DNA from: Rhodobacteraceae bacterium KLH11
GTDB taxonomy: Bacteria > Pseudomonadota > Alphaproteobacteria > Rhodobacterales > Rhodobacteraceae
Assembly (NCBI GenBank): GCA_000158135.1
Contig: DS999534.1
Coordinates: forward strand, 87,977-151,976
DNA: 64,000 bases
Direction: 5' to 3'
Numbering within the stretch: position 1 is the first letter of the stretch; each line of letters begins with the position of its first letter. This document shows positions 27,098-34,980 of the stretch, piece after piece. The position numbers and the translations under genes are program-made. The notes beneath the pieces were generated by a model. That model saw only the letters and a program-made list of their open reading frames with translations. It ran no database searches and was not told where the DNA came from.

Positions 27098-27747
27098 TCT
27101 GCACCTTTGTTGGAGGAATTGGGGTCGATGCCAGCCACATCGAGCGCAGCGGCTTCAGCTCTGAGATTGTCGGCATTGTTATAGAGTGTGGACTTGCTCA
27201 CCCCACCGATGCGATCCGCGATTTGTACGAAGGAAAGACCTTCGCGGATCAATCCAACGACCTCAGTCCACGTGTCGGACCCCGGAACGAGCAACGCCTT
27301 CCGGCCAAGTGTCTTGCCTCGTGCTTTTCTTGCCGCCAGTCCTGCCCGGGTCCGTTCAGAAATCATGTCCCGCTCAAACTGAGCGAACATACCAATCATA
27401 TGGTACATCAGCTTGCCAGACGCAGATTCTGTGTCGATCTTCTCTGTCAAAGAGACGAGCTGCGCTCCACGCTCCCTCAAAAGGTCGGCGGTTTGGATCA
27501 GCTCAGAAAGATTGCGGCCCAATTGATCCAGTTTCCAAACCACTAGAACAGCACCCGGCCGCATGGCTTTCATTGCGTTTCGGAAACCGGGACGGCCAGC
27601 CGTGCTTTTGCCGCTAGCTTGATCCGTGAGAATGCGGTCCCTTTCCACTCCATATTTCAAAAGTGCGTCGATCTGAGGGTCGAGCCGCTGATCGTCGGTC
27701 GAAACGCGAGCATATCCAAAGAGAAGGCGGGGTTGGTTTTGTGTCAT
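27094..27747 (-). CDS. Serine recombinase (Tn3-type resolvase/invertase)
   Basis: 217 residues. The N-terminal catalytic domain has FGYARVSTDDQRLDPQIDAL with the nucleophilic Ser at about residue 17, the VWKLDQLGRNLSELIQTADL helix with catalytic Arg residues, and MIGMFAQFERDMISERTRAG. The C-terminal helix-turn-helix (LIREGLSFVQIADRIGGVSK) binds the recombination site. Length and motifs match resolvases of transposons and plasmids, which resolve dimers or cointegrates. The 155-bp gap on its 5' side, shared with mntA, is where a res site would be expected. Its last codons form one copy of the 15-bp repeat. Confidence 0.92.
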   Translation of the reverse strand: MTQNQPRLLFGYARVSTDDQRLDPQIDALLKYGVERDRILTDQASGKSTAGRPGFRNAMKAMRPGAVLVVWKLDQLGRNLSELIQTADLLRERGAQLVSLTEKIDTESASGKLMYHMIGMFAQFERDMISERTRAGLAARKARGKTLGRKALLVPGSDTWTEVVGLIREGLSFVQIADRIGGVSKSTLYNNADNLRAEAAALDVAGIDPNSSNKGAE

Positions 27748-27902
27748 TACTTTGAGATAACATATCCTGACACAGCCGCAAATATTTTATGGAATGTATT
27801 CTTGGAATCTTCGCACTTGCATCATTCACATTGGTGGAATAGTTTGTTGGAAAGCGAAGATCGAAAACCAGATCAGCAGCGCTTTTTCGGAAGGAGTCTG
27901 AA

Positions 27903-28202
27903 ATGCCAGATACAAAACCATCGCAAGCTTTGAAAAAAGGCCGTGATACAATCCGGCGGCTTGCTGCCTTGCACCGCACGGTGAATCCGCGCGTGTTTGG
28001 CTCCGTGGTGACGGGCCGAGATAATGCGAAAAGTGACCTTGATGTCTTGGTTGAGCCCTTGCCGGAGACGACGCTGTTCGACCTAGGAGGATTGCAGGAA
28101 GCTCTGGAAGAAGCTCTGGGTGTGCGGGTTGATGTAAAGACGCCGTTGGATCTTCCTCCGCACATTAGGGCTGATGTTTTGCGGCACGCGGTGCCAGTAT
28201 GA
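27903..28202 (+). CDS. mntA: MntA-type nucleotidyltransferase antitoxin
   Basis: 99 residues with a minimal nucleotidyltransferase core: RVFGSVVTGRDNAKSDLDVL carries the G-S..G.....S-D-x-D motif, and RVDVKTPLDLPPHI adds the third acidic position. In characterised MntA-HepT pairs (type VII systems) the enzyme adds AMP to the HEPN toxin and silences it. A ribosome site GGAAGGAG lies 7 bp upstream. The stop overlaps the start of hepT by 4 bp. Divergent from the resolvase gene. Confidence 0.88.
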   Translation: MPDTKPSQALKKGRDTIRRLAALHRTVNPRVFGSVVTGRDNAKSDLDVLVEPLPETTLFDLGGLQEALEEALGVRVDVKTPLDLPPHIRADVLRHAVPV

Positions 28203-28543
28203 GTGCAGTTGATCGACTATCCGACTATTTGGACCAGATGGTCCAAGGTTCCGGTGATGCTGTGACCTTTACCGAAGGAATGGACGAATCCACATTCCTT
28301 ACTGACCTTAAGACCCAGCGCGCGGTAGTCATGTGCCTCATGATCGTGGGGGAAGCTGCCAGCCGAATAGTTGCTGAACACCCGGAATTCACAAAGGCCA
28401 ATACGTCCGTCCCATGGCGAAGTATCCGGGGAATGCGCAACAGGATTGCACACGGCTATTTTGACATTGATCTGCACGTCGTCTGGCAAACGGTGGGCGA
28501 ATTGCCATCGTTGGTTGCCCAGCTTTCAAAAATTTCCAACTAA
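28199..28543 (+). CDS. hepT: HepT-type HEPN RNase toxin
   Basis: A 114-residue all-helical HEPN protein with the R-x4-H-x-Y active-site motif seen as RNRIAHGYF near residue 82, preceded by VMCLMIVGEAASRIV. HEPN toxins of this family cleave RNA, and the Tyr is the residue AMPylated by the partner. Full length and directly coupled to mntA, so this plasmid-stability module looks intact. Confidence 0.9.
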   Translation: MSAVDRLSDYLDQMVQGSGDAVTFTEGMDESTFLTDLKTQRAVVMCLMIVGEAASRIVAEHPEFTKANTSVPWRSIRGMRNRIAHGYFDIDLHVVWQTVGELPSLVAQLSKISN

Positions 28544-28562
28544 CGCCCAAAACGAAACAACA

Positions 28563-28635
28563 GGAAGGGTACAGAGGTCAGAGCTGGGCGCTCATAACGC
28601 TTAGGTCGGGCGTTCGAATCCCTCCCCTTCCGCCA
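28563..28635 (+). tRNA. Damaged tRNA gene with CAT anticodon
   Basis: The acceptor stem pairs perfectly (GGAAGGG 28563-28569 with CCCTTCC 28625-28631, then G-CCA). The anticodon arm is GGGCG-CTCATAA-CGCTT, giving anticodon CAT (Met, or Ile after modification). The T-arm is GGGCG-TTCGAAT-CCCTC with one mismatch. The D-arm is too short: CAGAGGTCAGAGCT looks like GCTCAGAGGTCAGAGC with three bases lost from the 5' side. Total 73 nt instead of about 76, so probably a tRNA pseudogene or the tRNA end used as an integration site. Confidence 0.65.
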
Positions 28636-28766
28636 CCAACCCCTTGTCTATGCTCCGTTTTCCCGTTCATCCTGTATTATCCGGACGTTTCAAACGCTTG
28701 CGCGGGTGCGCTTTCCACGTAGACGCGTGCTCTGCACATGTAGCCCGCACGACGAGCCTCTTGTCT

Positions 28767-29369
28767 CTAGAGACCGATTTGGGAGGTTCCATTGTGACTG
28801 ATTTTGGGGCGCTGACAGATTTTACAGGGAATTGTTTTTTTGGAGCGCCGGGAGATATCCCGGATCAGGGGGGTACGAAGCTGCCCTGCGAAGGAACTGG
28901 ATGGGGCCAGAGACTGTAGTGGCTTGCCTGGCCCGAGCCATAGCAGCAGAGGTCTAAAGGCCCAGCATCTGTTCCTGAGTGTTAGTGGCAGTCGTGTACG
29001 AAACAGCATGGCGCGCGCCTGTTGAGCCTCGGACTTCAACGCAACAAACCGCATTGTTGGCCTTGAGGCCGCCTCAACAATGGCTTCAGCGTCAGCAACA
29101 TCGTTCTTCTGTCTTTTTACAAACGGCTTCACATAGTTTGGTGCAATCAGTCGCACCGTATGACCCAGTTTCTCAAACTCCCGGCCCCAGCAATGAGCCG
29201 TCGCACAGGCCTCCATTGCAATAGTGCATTCAGGTTGTTGGCTCACAAACGCAAGAAGCTGAACACGCGTCATTTTCTTACGGAAAACAACCTCTTCGTT
29301 TGCGCAAGCCCCGTGAAGTTGAAACACGCGCTTTGCAAGGTCTATGCCGATTATGCTAACTTCTGACAT
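28767..29369 (-). pseudogene. IS110-family transposase remnant
   Basis: Codons from ATG 29369 encode a good IS110 N-terminus: IIGIDLAKRVFQLHGACANE, TIAMEACATAHCWGREFEKL and FVKRQKNDVADAEAIVEAAS, holding all four acidic residues. Homology ends at about MLFRTR (28985); the rest of the frame is unrelated sequence and the Ser-containing C-terminal domain is absent. The element's outer end near 29456 matches that of the intact IS110 at 17757. Confidence 0.85.
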
Positions 29370-29463
29370 GGATGCTTTCCCTTTGAGTGATGCTTTCTGA
29401 AACATCACTGTGGCACATTACGATGCCGGTAGGTGGGGGCATCCACGCCATCAACAAAGCCCC

Positions 29464-29598
29464 ATAATCGCAACATTCATCTGCAATCCGCATTTCGGCA
29501 AAAGCTATGCCATCAACCTCAACCATGCGCATGAAGAGCTGCAAGATTTGATCGAACGGGTGACGATTGAGTTGGAGTTACTGAACGTGGCTGGATGA
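29464..29598 (+). pseudogene. Second copy of the 54-aa ORF element, 5' end lost
   Basis: Encodes I-I-A-T-F-I-C-N-P-H-F-G-K-S-Y-A-I-N-L-N, then HAHEELQDLIERVTIELELL and NVAG. This is about 80% identical at DNA level to 35680-35835. Most differences between the copies fall at third codon positions of this plus-strand frame (GCG/GCA, CAT/CAC, GAG/GAA), which argues the frame was protein-coding. Its 5' side is replaced by the IS110 end at about 29457. Confidence 0.5.
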
Positions 29599-30240
29599 AG
29601 TGAACCCTGTACTGGACCAGGTGCAGTATGTTGGTCAATTGGAACCAATTGCATTTGACCAGGTTGCGTTCCATGATGCCAAGTCACATCAGATGTCGGA
29701 GCACCCCTTGGAAAGGATCCACGTGGGCCGGGCTTAACCCCATCAACAATGCCCGGATACAAGTTTTCCATTTGTGCAGTGTATGCCGGGTCCGCCTCAA
29801 AAGCTTCATGCATTGCTTGGTTCGATATTTGGTTGTGACGGCGACGGGAAACTCCAGGATACGCATTTGATGGCAACTGGACTTCCGTTGCTACCGAATA
29901 ATTTGGACTCTCGGATGGCCTGACAAGTGCACCATTCGATGATTCAATCGGTGTTCTATTTGGAGCATCTAAATCAGCGCCAAAACCCAAGCTCGCCACA
30001 ACGGTTTCAGGCCCATGCCTGACGAAACCGTTACCGTACTCAGCAACAGCGGCACCTGCAATCGCAACATTGATGCCGGTCGGCGGTGGGGCGTGAGCTG
30101 CGAAGTGAATGTTGGCGTGTTCAGCTACGGCAGTTTTGTGCTGTGGGAGAAATTTAGCTTGATGTGATACCGCTGGTGCCAAAGGCATGGCCACCATACT
30201 TAATGCTGAAAAGAAGAAACGCAACGATTAAGCCGATTAC
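29505..30240 (-). pseudogene. Toxin module 7: leader plus WHH-type nuclease, decayed
   Basis: The leader (type A: SHQAKFLPQHKTAVAEHANI, HFAAHAPP, VAEYGNGFVRHGPETVVASL) joins the toxin at D-A-P-N-R. The toxin end has TWHHGTQPGQMQLVPIDQHT, the WHH pattern of HNH/endonuclease VII-type DNases. Both ends are damaged: the hydrophobic leader start (V-I-G-L-I-V-A-F-L-L-F) is in another frame just upstream (30240-30200), so only a TTG at 30224 opens the visible frame. The last ~30 codons run antisense through the 29464-29598 element. No immunity gene follows. Confidence 0.7.
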
Positions 30241-30242
30241 TC

Positions 30243-30581
30243 TCAACGTTTTGCGCTCCCTTTCTCAAGCACATCTTCCAAAAAATTAACACCAAACATT
30301 CGGAACACCTCAAAGTACGAGACCTCAGTATCAGTTGGATATGCCCGGTTAGTTCGAATTTGCATCCCGCTCTCATACAGCTTCCCTTTGTGGCATCTGA
30401 GCGCTGCCTCAATAACGTCGTTCGGCACAACGGCATCCAACTTTTCTCGCTGTTGTTGCGAGACAATGTTCGGCATATCGTCAAACCAGTCTGCATATTT
30501 TTGATCTGAATAATCACGCAGCACCTTCATCAACAAATCGGGATCATTTCGGCATATTGAAGTTAGCTCCCAAAATCTCAT
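30243..30581 (-). CDS. Putative immunity protein of toxin module 6
   Basis: 112 residues, soluble and charged (ICRNDPDLLMKVLRDYSDQK, MPNIVSQQQREKLDAVVPND), no recognised family. The ATG begins immediately after the toxin's TAG (TAGATG), the tight spacing seen for all immunity genes in this array. Role inferred from position; whether it is still needed depends on whether the frameshifted toxin is ever produced. Confidence 0.6.
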   Translation of the reverse strand: MRFWELTSICRNDPDLLMKVLRDYSDQKYADWFDDMPNIVSQQQREKLDAVVPNDVIEAALRCHKGKLYESGMQIRTNRAYPTDTEVSYFEVFRMFGVNFLEDVLEKGSAKR

Positions 30582-31494
30582 CTACCTGCTCCCAAATGGA
30601 ATTGCGTTCACTGTATAACCAAGCCCTTCCCAGTAACGAACAGTGTTGTCCCATTGTTGCTGAGTAATGCCCGCACCGTCGCCAAAACGACCGGAGCCAG
30701 CGTTAATGGTGACAGTGTTGTTGGGGCCAAACCAAGCTTCGCCGCCTATCGCAGCGCGATCACTTAGATTGGTGTGAACGATATTTCCTCTTGGCGTCGC
30801 CGCTGGCGTCGTTTCAAGTGCAATGTTCACCCCACGATCATTGATGGTGTAAAGGTAAGTCGTTGCGCGTTCACCATGTGCACCTTGCACCACACTATCA
30901 AACGTACCAGAGGTTCTGCTCTGCAATCCTTGTGCTGGGCCGATTAGGACATCTTCACCTTCCAGTAATTGGCGTGCGGGTGGTCGTAATTCACCAATAT
31001 CAGATACTGTTGCTCTATTTGGTGCAATAGCGGAGTGAAAAAAACGCCGATATTTCCTCTGTAACACTCCGGCGAGACAGTGTGTGTTCACCGCCCACGC
31101 CCCTTAGGTGAGCAGCTGTGATCGCAACATCCAACGCCACTGCGCGACGGTCGACTGAGTTCGATGCACCGGTGAGAGTAACATTGTGCCCGGTGAACTG
31201 GGTCAATTGGCCGAAAGCGATCAATTGATTGGCCGTGCCAGAAACATGGCCGAACCAGCCTGCTGCTGCAGAGCCAGAATTTTCGTGCGAGCTTTCGTTC
31301 ACTAAATTTGGCGCTTGAAGAAGGTGTCTGGCCGCAAAGGTAAGACCACGTGACTGAACCGTTCCACAATTTTCTGTTTGTGTATACCGAAGGCTAGGCC
31401 AATTTCCGTCTGGCAAAACCGACGCAAAAACCATTCCTGCTGCTATGATCAGCAGCAAAAAGAAGGTCTGGATCAGATTGTGGACGAGCGTCAT
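30582..31494 (-). pseudogene. Toxin module 6: leader and toxin split by a T7 run
   Basis: The first frame (31494-31015) is a type B leader: hydrophobic N-terminus (FFLLLIIAAGMVFASVLPDG), LTFAARHLLQAPN, AAAGWFGHVSGTANQLI, then VGGEHTLSRRS. The toxin lies in another frame ending at 30582: H-S-A-I-A-P-N-R, then DVLIGPAQGLQSRTSGTFDS and GGEAWFGPNNTVTINAGSGR. Losing one T from the seven at 31038-31044 would join them as ...EISAFFHSAIAPNR... The toxin domain has the H-T-N-L-S..G-G-E look of BECR-fold RNases (inference). This could be decay or a phase-variable switch. Confidence 0.7.
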
Positions 31495-31515
31495 ATAAAA
31501 TCAGTTCAACGGCAG

Positions 31516-31896
31516 TTAAATGTAGTCACCTGAGTGCAGGCACCCAATAAAGGCATCCCAATCGCCAAGAACTCGAATATCTTCCTCAGAACCAATATCA
31601 GGGGCGCAAATATAGCTAATATTGCTTGAACTTTTGAAAAACCCGAATTTACTTCCTCCACCATCTGTCGCAAAAAAATGGTACTTGGAGGGGTAAGTTT
31701 TCGATATGATTGGCTCGTACTCCTTCACTTCTTGCGGCTTCCATATTCCGATATAGCTTTCGCCGATCCAACCCTCCGCTGAACAGAAGTCTCTGTAAAA
31801 TTTGTTCATTTCACAGAGGTCACCATAGCTAGGCCACACGTCGAGGTCACCTCGGACTGCATTGGTAGGAATTTTGTTGGGTATTTCTGCAAACAC
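31516..31896 (-). CDS. SUKH (SMI1/KNR4) immunity protein of module 5
   Basis: The 126-residue protein has the SUKH-type pattern: NKFYRDFCSAEGWIGESYIG, KYHFFATDGGGSKFGFF and LGDWDAFIGCL near the C-terminus. SUKH proteins are a common immunity superfamily for bacterial nuclease toxins. It begins 1 bp after the module 5 toxin stop, with the ribosome site TAGGAGG inside the toxin's last codons. Confidence 0.75.
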   Translation of the reverse strand: MFAEIPNKIPTNAVRGDLDVWPSYGDLCEMNKFYRDFCSAEGWIGESYIGIWKPQEVKEYEPIISKTYPSKYHFFATDGGGSKFGFFKSSSNISYICAPDIGSEEDIRVLGDWDAFIGCLHSGDYI

Positions 31897-31897
31897 A

Positions 31898-32452
31898 TTA
31901 ACCTCCTAAGTCCCTTTGTAATTTGTTCCACCACGGTGTTACCTGTTTCTCATGGAGTGATTTTGGGATCACAATTTTGTTTGCAGGATCAGTCGGGCTT
32001 CCACCATACTTCACGGGGACTATTTCGTGTATCTGATGATCCGCAGAAACATTCCATTCCTTACGCAGCTTTCGGTTCGTATTGTTAGCCAGTTTTCGCG
32101 CATCATTATACTCAGTTCTGGTCAGGAGCCGATAGGTTGTTCCTTCAGGCGGTCTTGGAACACCATTGGGGTAACCTTTCCAGTCCGAAACGCTAAACGT
32201 TCCATCCTGATAGGTCTTTGTAAATTGCCCTATTCTATTTGGTGCATTACAACACTCCGACGCGACTTTGGCGTGGTAGTCAAAATTCTCCAATGATGCC
32301 AATTGGATAGCGTGTTGATGCTCTAATGCGACCGGCTCAAAAAGCTGATATCCCCCCGACGCGGGTTTTGCCTGCGCAGCGCCAAGCGCCAGAAGCGCCG
32401 CTGTCAGCACAGCCAATAGGCCCGCAAAGAAGGATTGAAGTCGCAAGATCAT
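31898..32452 (-). CDS. Toxin module 5: short leader plus HNH-type nuclease
   Basis: 184 residues. The leader is shorter than the others (type C): a hydrophobic signal-like start LQSFFAGLLAVLTAALLALG with cleavage likely after A-Q-A, then GYQLFEPVALEHQHAIQLAS and the junction C-C-N-A-P-N-R. The C-terminal domain ends SADHQIHEIVPVKYGGSPTD, PANKIVIPKSLHEKQ and TPWWNKLQ. This has the D-H-x..E..P-x-x-x-G-G...N..H arrangement of HNH nucleases. A ribosome site (ACAGAG) lies upstream. Predicted to be exported; the route to a target cell is unknown. Confidence 0.78.
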   Translation of the reverse strand: MILRLQSFFAGLLAVLTAALLALGAAQAKPASGGYQLFEPVALEHQHAIQLASLENFDYHAKVASECCNAPNRIGQFTKTYQDGTFSVSDWKGYPNGVPRPPEGTTYRLLTRTEYNDARKLANNTNRKLRKEWNVSADHQIHEIVPVKYGGSPTDPANKIVIPKSLHEKQVTPWWNKLQRDLGG

Positions 32453-32523
32453 AGCTCTGTCATAGACCGGATACGGCCCGTTTGGGAAGCCGTAAGCAAT
32501 TGGCTGCTAAAGAAGAATGAGGC

Positions 32524-32816
32524 TCACAATGGCCTGACGTTTTCCATCAGCCTTGCGCCATGGATCACAGCGGCAATGCGGATGTGATCAGGATAAACGG
32601 CATAGATCAGCCGCCAGCGATGGACAAAGACCTCCCGTACATCCTTGTCACCATCATATTCGGGAACACGTCGGCCTTGTCCGGGCTGGTCAATCAAGGC
32701 ATCTGCCCGCGCGAACATTTTCCGGGCAAATAAAGCGGGGAATCTTTCTCGATATAGCTAACGATCTCTTCCAGATCATCCAGCGCCCGATCCGACCAGA
32801 TCAGTCCTTGAGCCAT
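32524..32816 (-). pseudogene. ParE/RelE-type toxin, frameshifted
   Basis: From ATG 32816 the frame gives M-A-Q-G-L-I-W-S-D-R-A-L-D-D-L, then EEIVSYIEKDSPL, and then a premature stop. The neighbouring frame resumes F-A-R-K-M-F-A-R-A-D-A-L, then RVPEYDGDKDVREVFVHRWR and IYAVYPDHIRIAAVIHGARL, the canonical ParE C-terminus. A single-base loss near 32736 separates the halves. The intact protein would be about 97 residues. Confidence 0.8.
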
Positions 32817-32989
32817 TTTGCAAACCGCGCCTTTGCATCCTCGTGGCTCACGCCGCCATTCTGATCAATGCTCTCAAGCCCGTTATGGATTTTCTCCAGC
32901 ACATAGAGCTTGTATTGCGCATCTTCATAGGTGGCGTCTTCGGGCAGCGCCCGAACCATGGCCTCGATCTCCTGCTTGGCGGTTTGCAT
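32801..32989 (-). CDS. Antitoxin of ParDE/RelBE-like pair
   Basis: A 62-residue acidic helical protein, EIEAMVRALPEDATYEDAQY, KLYVLEKIHNGLES and HEDAKARFAKWLKD. It overlaps the ParE-type toxin start by 16 bp. Short antitoxins of this form accompany ParE toxins in many alphaproteobacteria. I chose the ATG at 32989 (AGGA 8 bp upstream) over the ATG at 33004, which overlaps the integrase fragment. With the toxin frameshifted, the gene probably has no remaining partner function. Confidence 0.7.
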   Translation of the reverse strand: MQTAKQEIEAMVRALPEDATYEDAQYKLYVLEKIHNGLESIDQNGGVSHEDAKARFAKWLKD

Positions 32990-33003
32990 CGATTCAGTCC
33001 TCA

Positions 33004-33519
33004 TCAGTTACCACCATCATACATGGGAGAGGTTTCCGCTTCCACAACATCCTCACCCTGCGCCTCTGCGCCCATTTTCGCCGGATGTGTGAGGGTATGG
33101 ATCTGCTTGAGCTGTCGGATAGAGACCTGCGTATAAATCTGGGTCGTATCGAGTTTCGCATGGCCCAGAAGCTGCTGAATGTAGCGGATATCAGCGCCGT
33201 TCTCCAGCATCAGCGTGGCGCAGCTATGGCGGAACAAATGGCAGGACCCGGATTTGCCAATCTCGGCCGCATTGATGTGACCCCGCACTAGCTGGGTCAT
33301 GCGGTTGGGGGTAAAGGCTTCGCCAAAGCTGGTTAAAAAGAAAGCCGGATCATGGCCGGTCAGATCAAACTGGGGCCGCACCTCATGCAGATATTTCTCG
33401 CACCAGAGCAAGGCTCGCTCCCCTATCGGCACCATCCGATCCACCTTGCCCTTACCTTCGCGGATGAAGATCGTGCCGCGCTCGATGTCAAAATCATCCC
33501 ACCTCAACGCAATCGACGG
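33004..33519 (-). pseudogene. Tyrosine recombinase, C-terminal catalytic part only
   Basis: Contains LRWDDFDIERGTIFIREGKG (the catalytic Lys beta-hairpin region), CHLFRHSCATLMLENGADIR (H-x-x-R), QQLLGHAKLDTTQIYTQVSI (second His and nucleophilic Tyr). The N-terminal SAM-like domain and the first catalytic Arg are missing. The sequence begins abruptly at A-L-R-W where IS21 istA ends (about 33517-33525). The fragment looks like a XerC/XerD-type integrase truncated by IS21-associated rearrangement. Confidence 0.85.
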
Positions 33520-34219
33520 ATCCCTTGTCGTTGCCCTTGCCAGGACGTCCGTAGCGGTCCCGGATCACGTAGTGGGACAGCATCTCGCTGAACAGCCGGG
33601 CGCGTCTGCGAGTTCCGTCGGGCTCGATCTTAGCCACAAGGCACCGGTCGTTGTCGTACAGGATCGACTGCGGAACGGCCCCGAAGAACCTAAAGGCATG
33701 AACGTGCCCGTCCATCCAGGCCTCGGCCGTCGCCGCCGGATAGGCCCGGACGTAGCAGGCATCGCTGTGCGGCAGATCCAAGGCAAAGAAGTGAGCCTTC
33801 TGCTCAATGCCTCCGATCACCACCATTGCTTCGCCGAAGTCGGCCTGAGCATGGCCGGGTGCATGGTTAAGCGGTACGAACATCTCGCGATGCCGTCGAC
33901 CATGTTCCCGAACATAATCCTTGATGATGGTGTAACCACCCTCGAAGCCATGCTCATCACGCAGTCGCTCGCAGATCCGCTTGGCCGTATGCCGCTGTTT
34001 GCGCGGTCGTTGCCGATCTTCCGACAACCATTGATCAATGATCCCGGTGAACCCATCCAGCTTGGGCCGCCGGATCGGTGCTGACCGACGGTAACCAGGT
34101 GGGACCGAAAACGCCAAGATCTTGCGAACACTGTCACGAGATATCCCGAAATGCCGGGCCGCTTCTCGCTGGCTCATGCCCTCGGCACAGGCCAGACGAA
34201 CTTTACGATACAAATCCAC
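33520..34219 (-). pseudogene. istA: IS21-family istA, 3' half missing
   Basis: From ATG 34219: helix-turn-helix GMSQREAARHFGISRDSVRK, then the DDE region with HAQADFGEAMVVIGGIEQKA, VPQSILYDNDRCLVAKIEPD and GRPGKGNDKGSV just before the break. The usual IstA is about 500 residues; only about 230 are present. It is fused to the integrase fragment, and istB is absent. Confidence 0.88.
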
Positions 34220-34265
34220 GGAAAAGATCCTCCCGCCCCCCTCCGTTACGAAAAGAAGGGCAAAG

Positions 34266-34596
34266 ATGGACGACTTTTACGCCGCCCGCAGCAGGGTCAT
34301 CCCGCCGCTACCGTGGTCGACTTTCTCACCGCCGTTCTCACCGATCAAAATGGGATTGGGCGACATTGGGGTGTGCAATGCTGGTCAGCGCAGCGCTGGC
34401 GGGCGCTGGCGCGTTCTTCTTCGCCAAGGACCAGATCAGAGCAAACGACTTCGACCGGTCAGTCCGCCTCATCACCCAAGATGATGACGCTTATTGGTGC
34501 AGCCAAGCAGACGGGCAAATCATCAATAGCCAGTTAGGCGCAAAATTCTGCGCCGTCCACATGCCAAACTACGTGGTGCCAAAGGCGGCGGAGTGA
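34266..34596 (+). pseudogene. Small membrane protein, frameshifted
   Basis: The start ATG 34266 has AGAAGGG 6 bp upstream. The first frame encodes MDDFYAARSRVIPPLPWSTF. A shift at AAAATGGG (34348-34355) is needed to continue into KWDWATLGCAMLVSAALAGA, a membrane helix, and a periplasmic-type tail ending VHMPNYVVPKAAE. The reconstructed protein has about 105 residues. The order N-tail, helix, small C-domain resembles small conjugation or plasmid membrane proteins, but I do not recognise the family. Confidence 0.45.
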
Positions 34597-34599
34597 GGA

Positions 34600-34977
34600 T
34601 CAGGGAAGGTTTCGATTGCCCTTATTTGGTTTTGGCTTTTTCTGCTTCTCCAATTGAACAGAACCATCAGAGTCAAAACCCAGCCTTACCACATCGCCAA
34701 TTTTTAGCTTCGGCAAACAGTCTAAATAATCCTGAAGCACGGATATCTGCTCATCAACCGACGGCAGTACCTTCGTTCCTGACTCAACGATTTTCGCAAA
34801 CACATCCTCGACAGACACATCCCGGCCCACGTAAACCACAGCACCAAACTCAATGGGTTTGAGTGTGCTTAAGGACACAAAAACCATTTTGCCATCATCA
34901 TGGATCGGGGCAACAAACGATTTTCCGACTGGGGAGGCCTTCTCCATCGAAAATGGAACCAGCATTTTTTTTGTCAT
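34600..34977 (-). CDS. Putative immunity protein of module 4
   Basis: 125 residues (MTKKMLVPFSMEKASPVGKS, KMVFVSLSTLKPIEFGAVVY, a C-terminal basic tail). No recognised family. Starts 3 bp after the module 4 toxin stop. Called immunity by position only. Confidence 0.6.
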   Translation of the reverse strand: MTKKMLVPFSMEKASPVGKSFVAPIHDDGKMVFVSLSTLKPIEFGAVVYVGRDVSVEDVFAKIVESGTKVLPSVDEQISVLQDYLDCLPKLKIGDVVRLGFDSDGSVQLEKQKKPKPNKGNRNLP

Positions 34978-34980
34978 GTC

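Larger units (their letters stand above)
26091..27114 (-). repeat. Four-copy 15-bp motif preceding/ending small genes
   Basis: On the plus strand the motif is (T/C)TGCACCTTTNTTGGA. Copies lie at 26091-26106, 26418-26433, 26884-26899 (TTTTCACC variant) and 27099-27114. On the minus strand it reads TCCAANAAAGGTGCA and contains the ribosome site AAAGGTG immediately before the starts at 26096, 26880 and 27097. Two copies also encode the C-termini S-N-K-G-A-E of the resolvase and S-N-K-G-A-D of the 155-residue secreted protein. Conservation outside the ribosome site suggests copied boundary DNA rather than chance. Confidence 0.65.

Noticed and set aside
33299..34084. 261-codon plus-strand frame
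   Set aside because: Runs antisense through the integrase fragment and istA, both identified by catalytic motifs.
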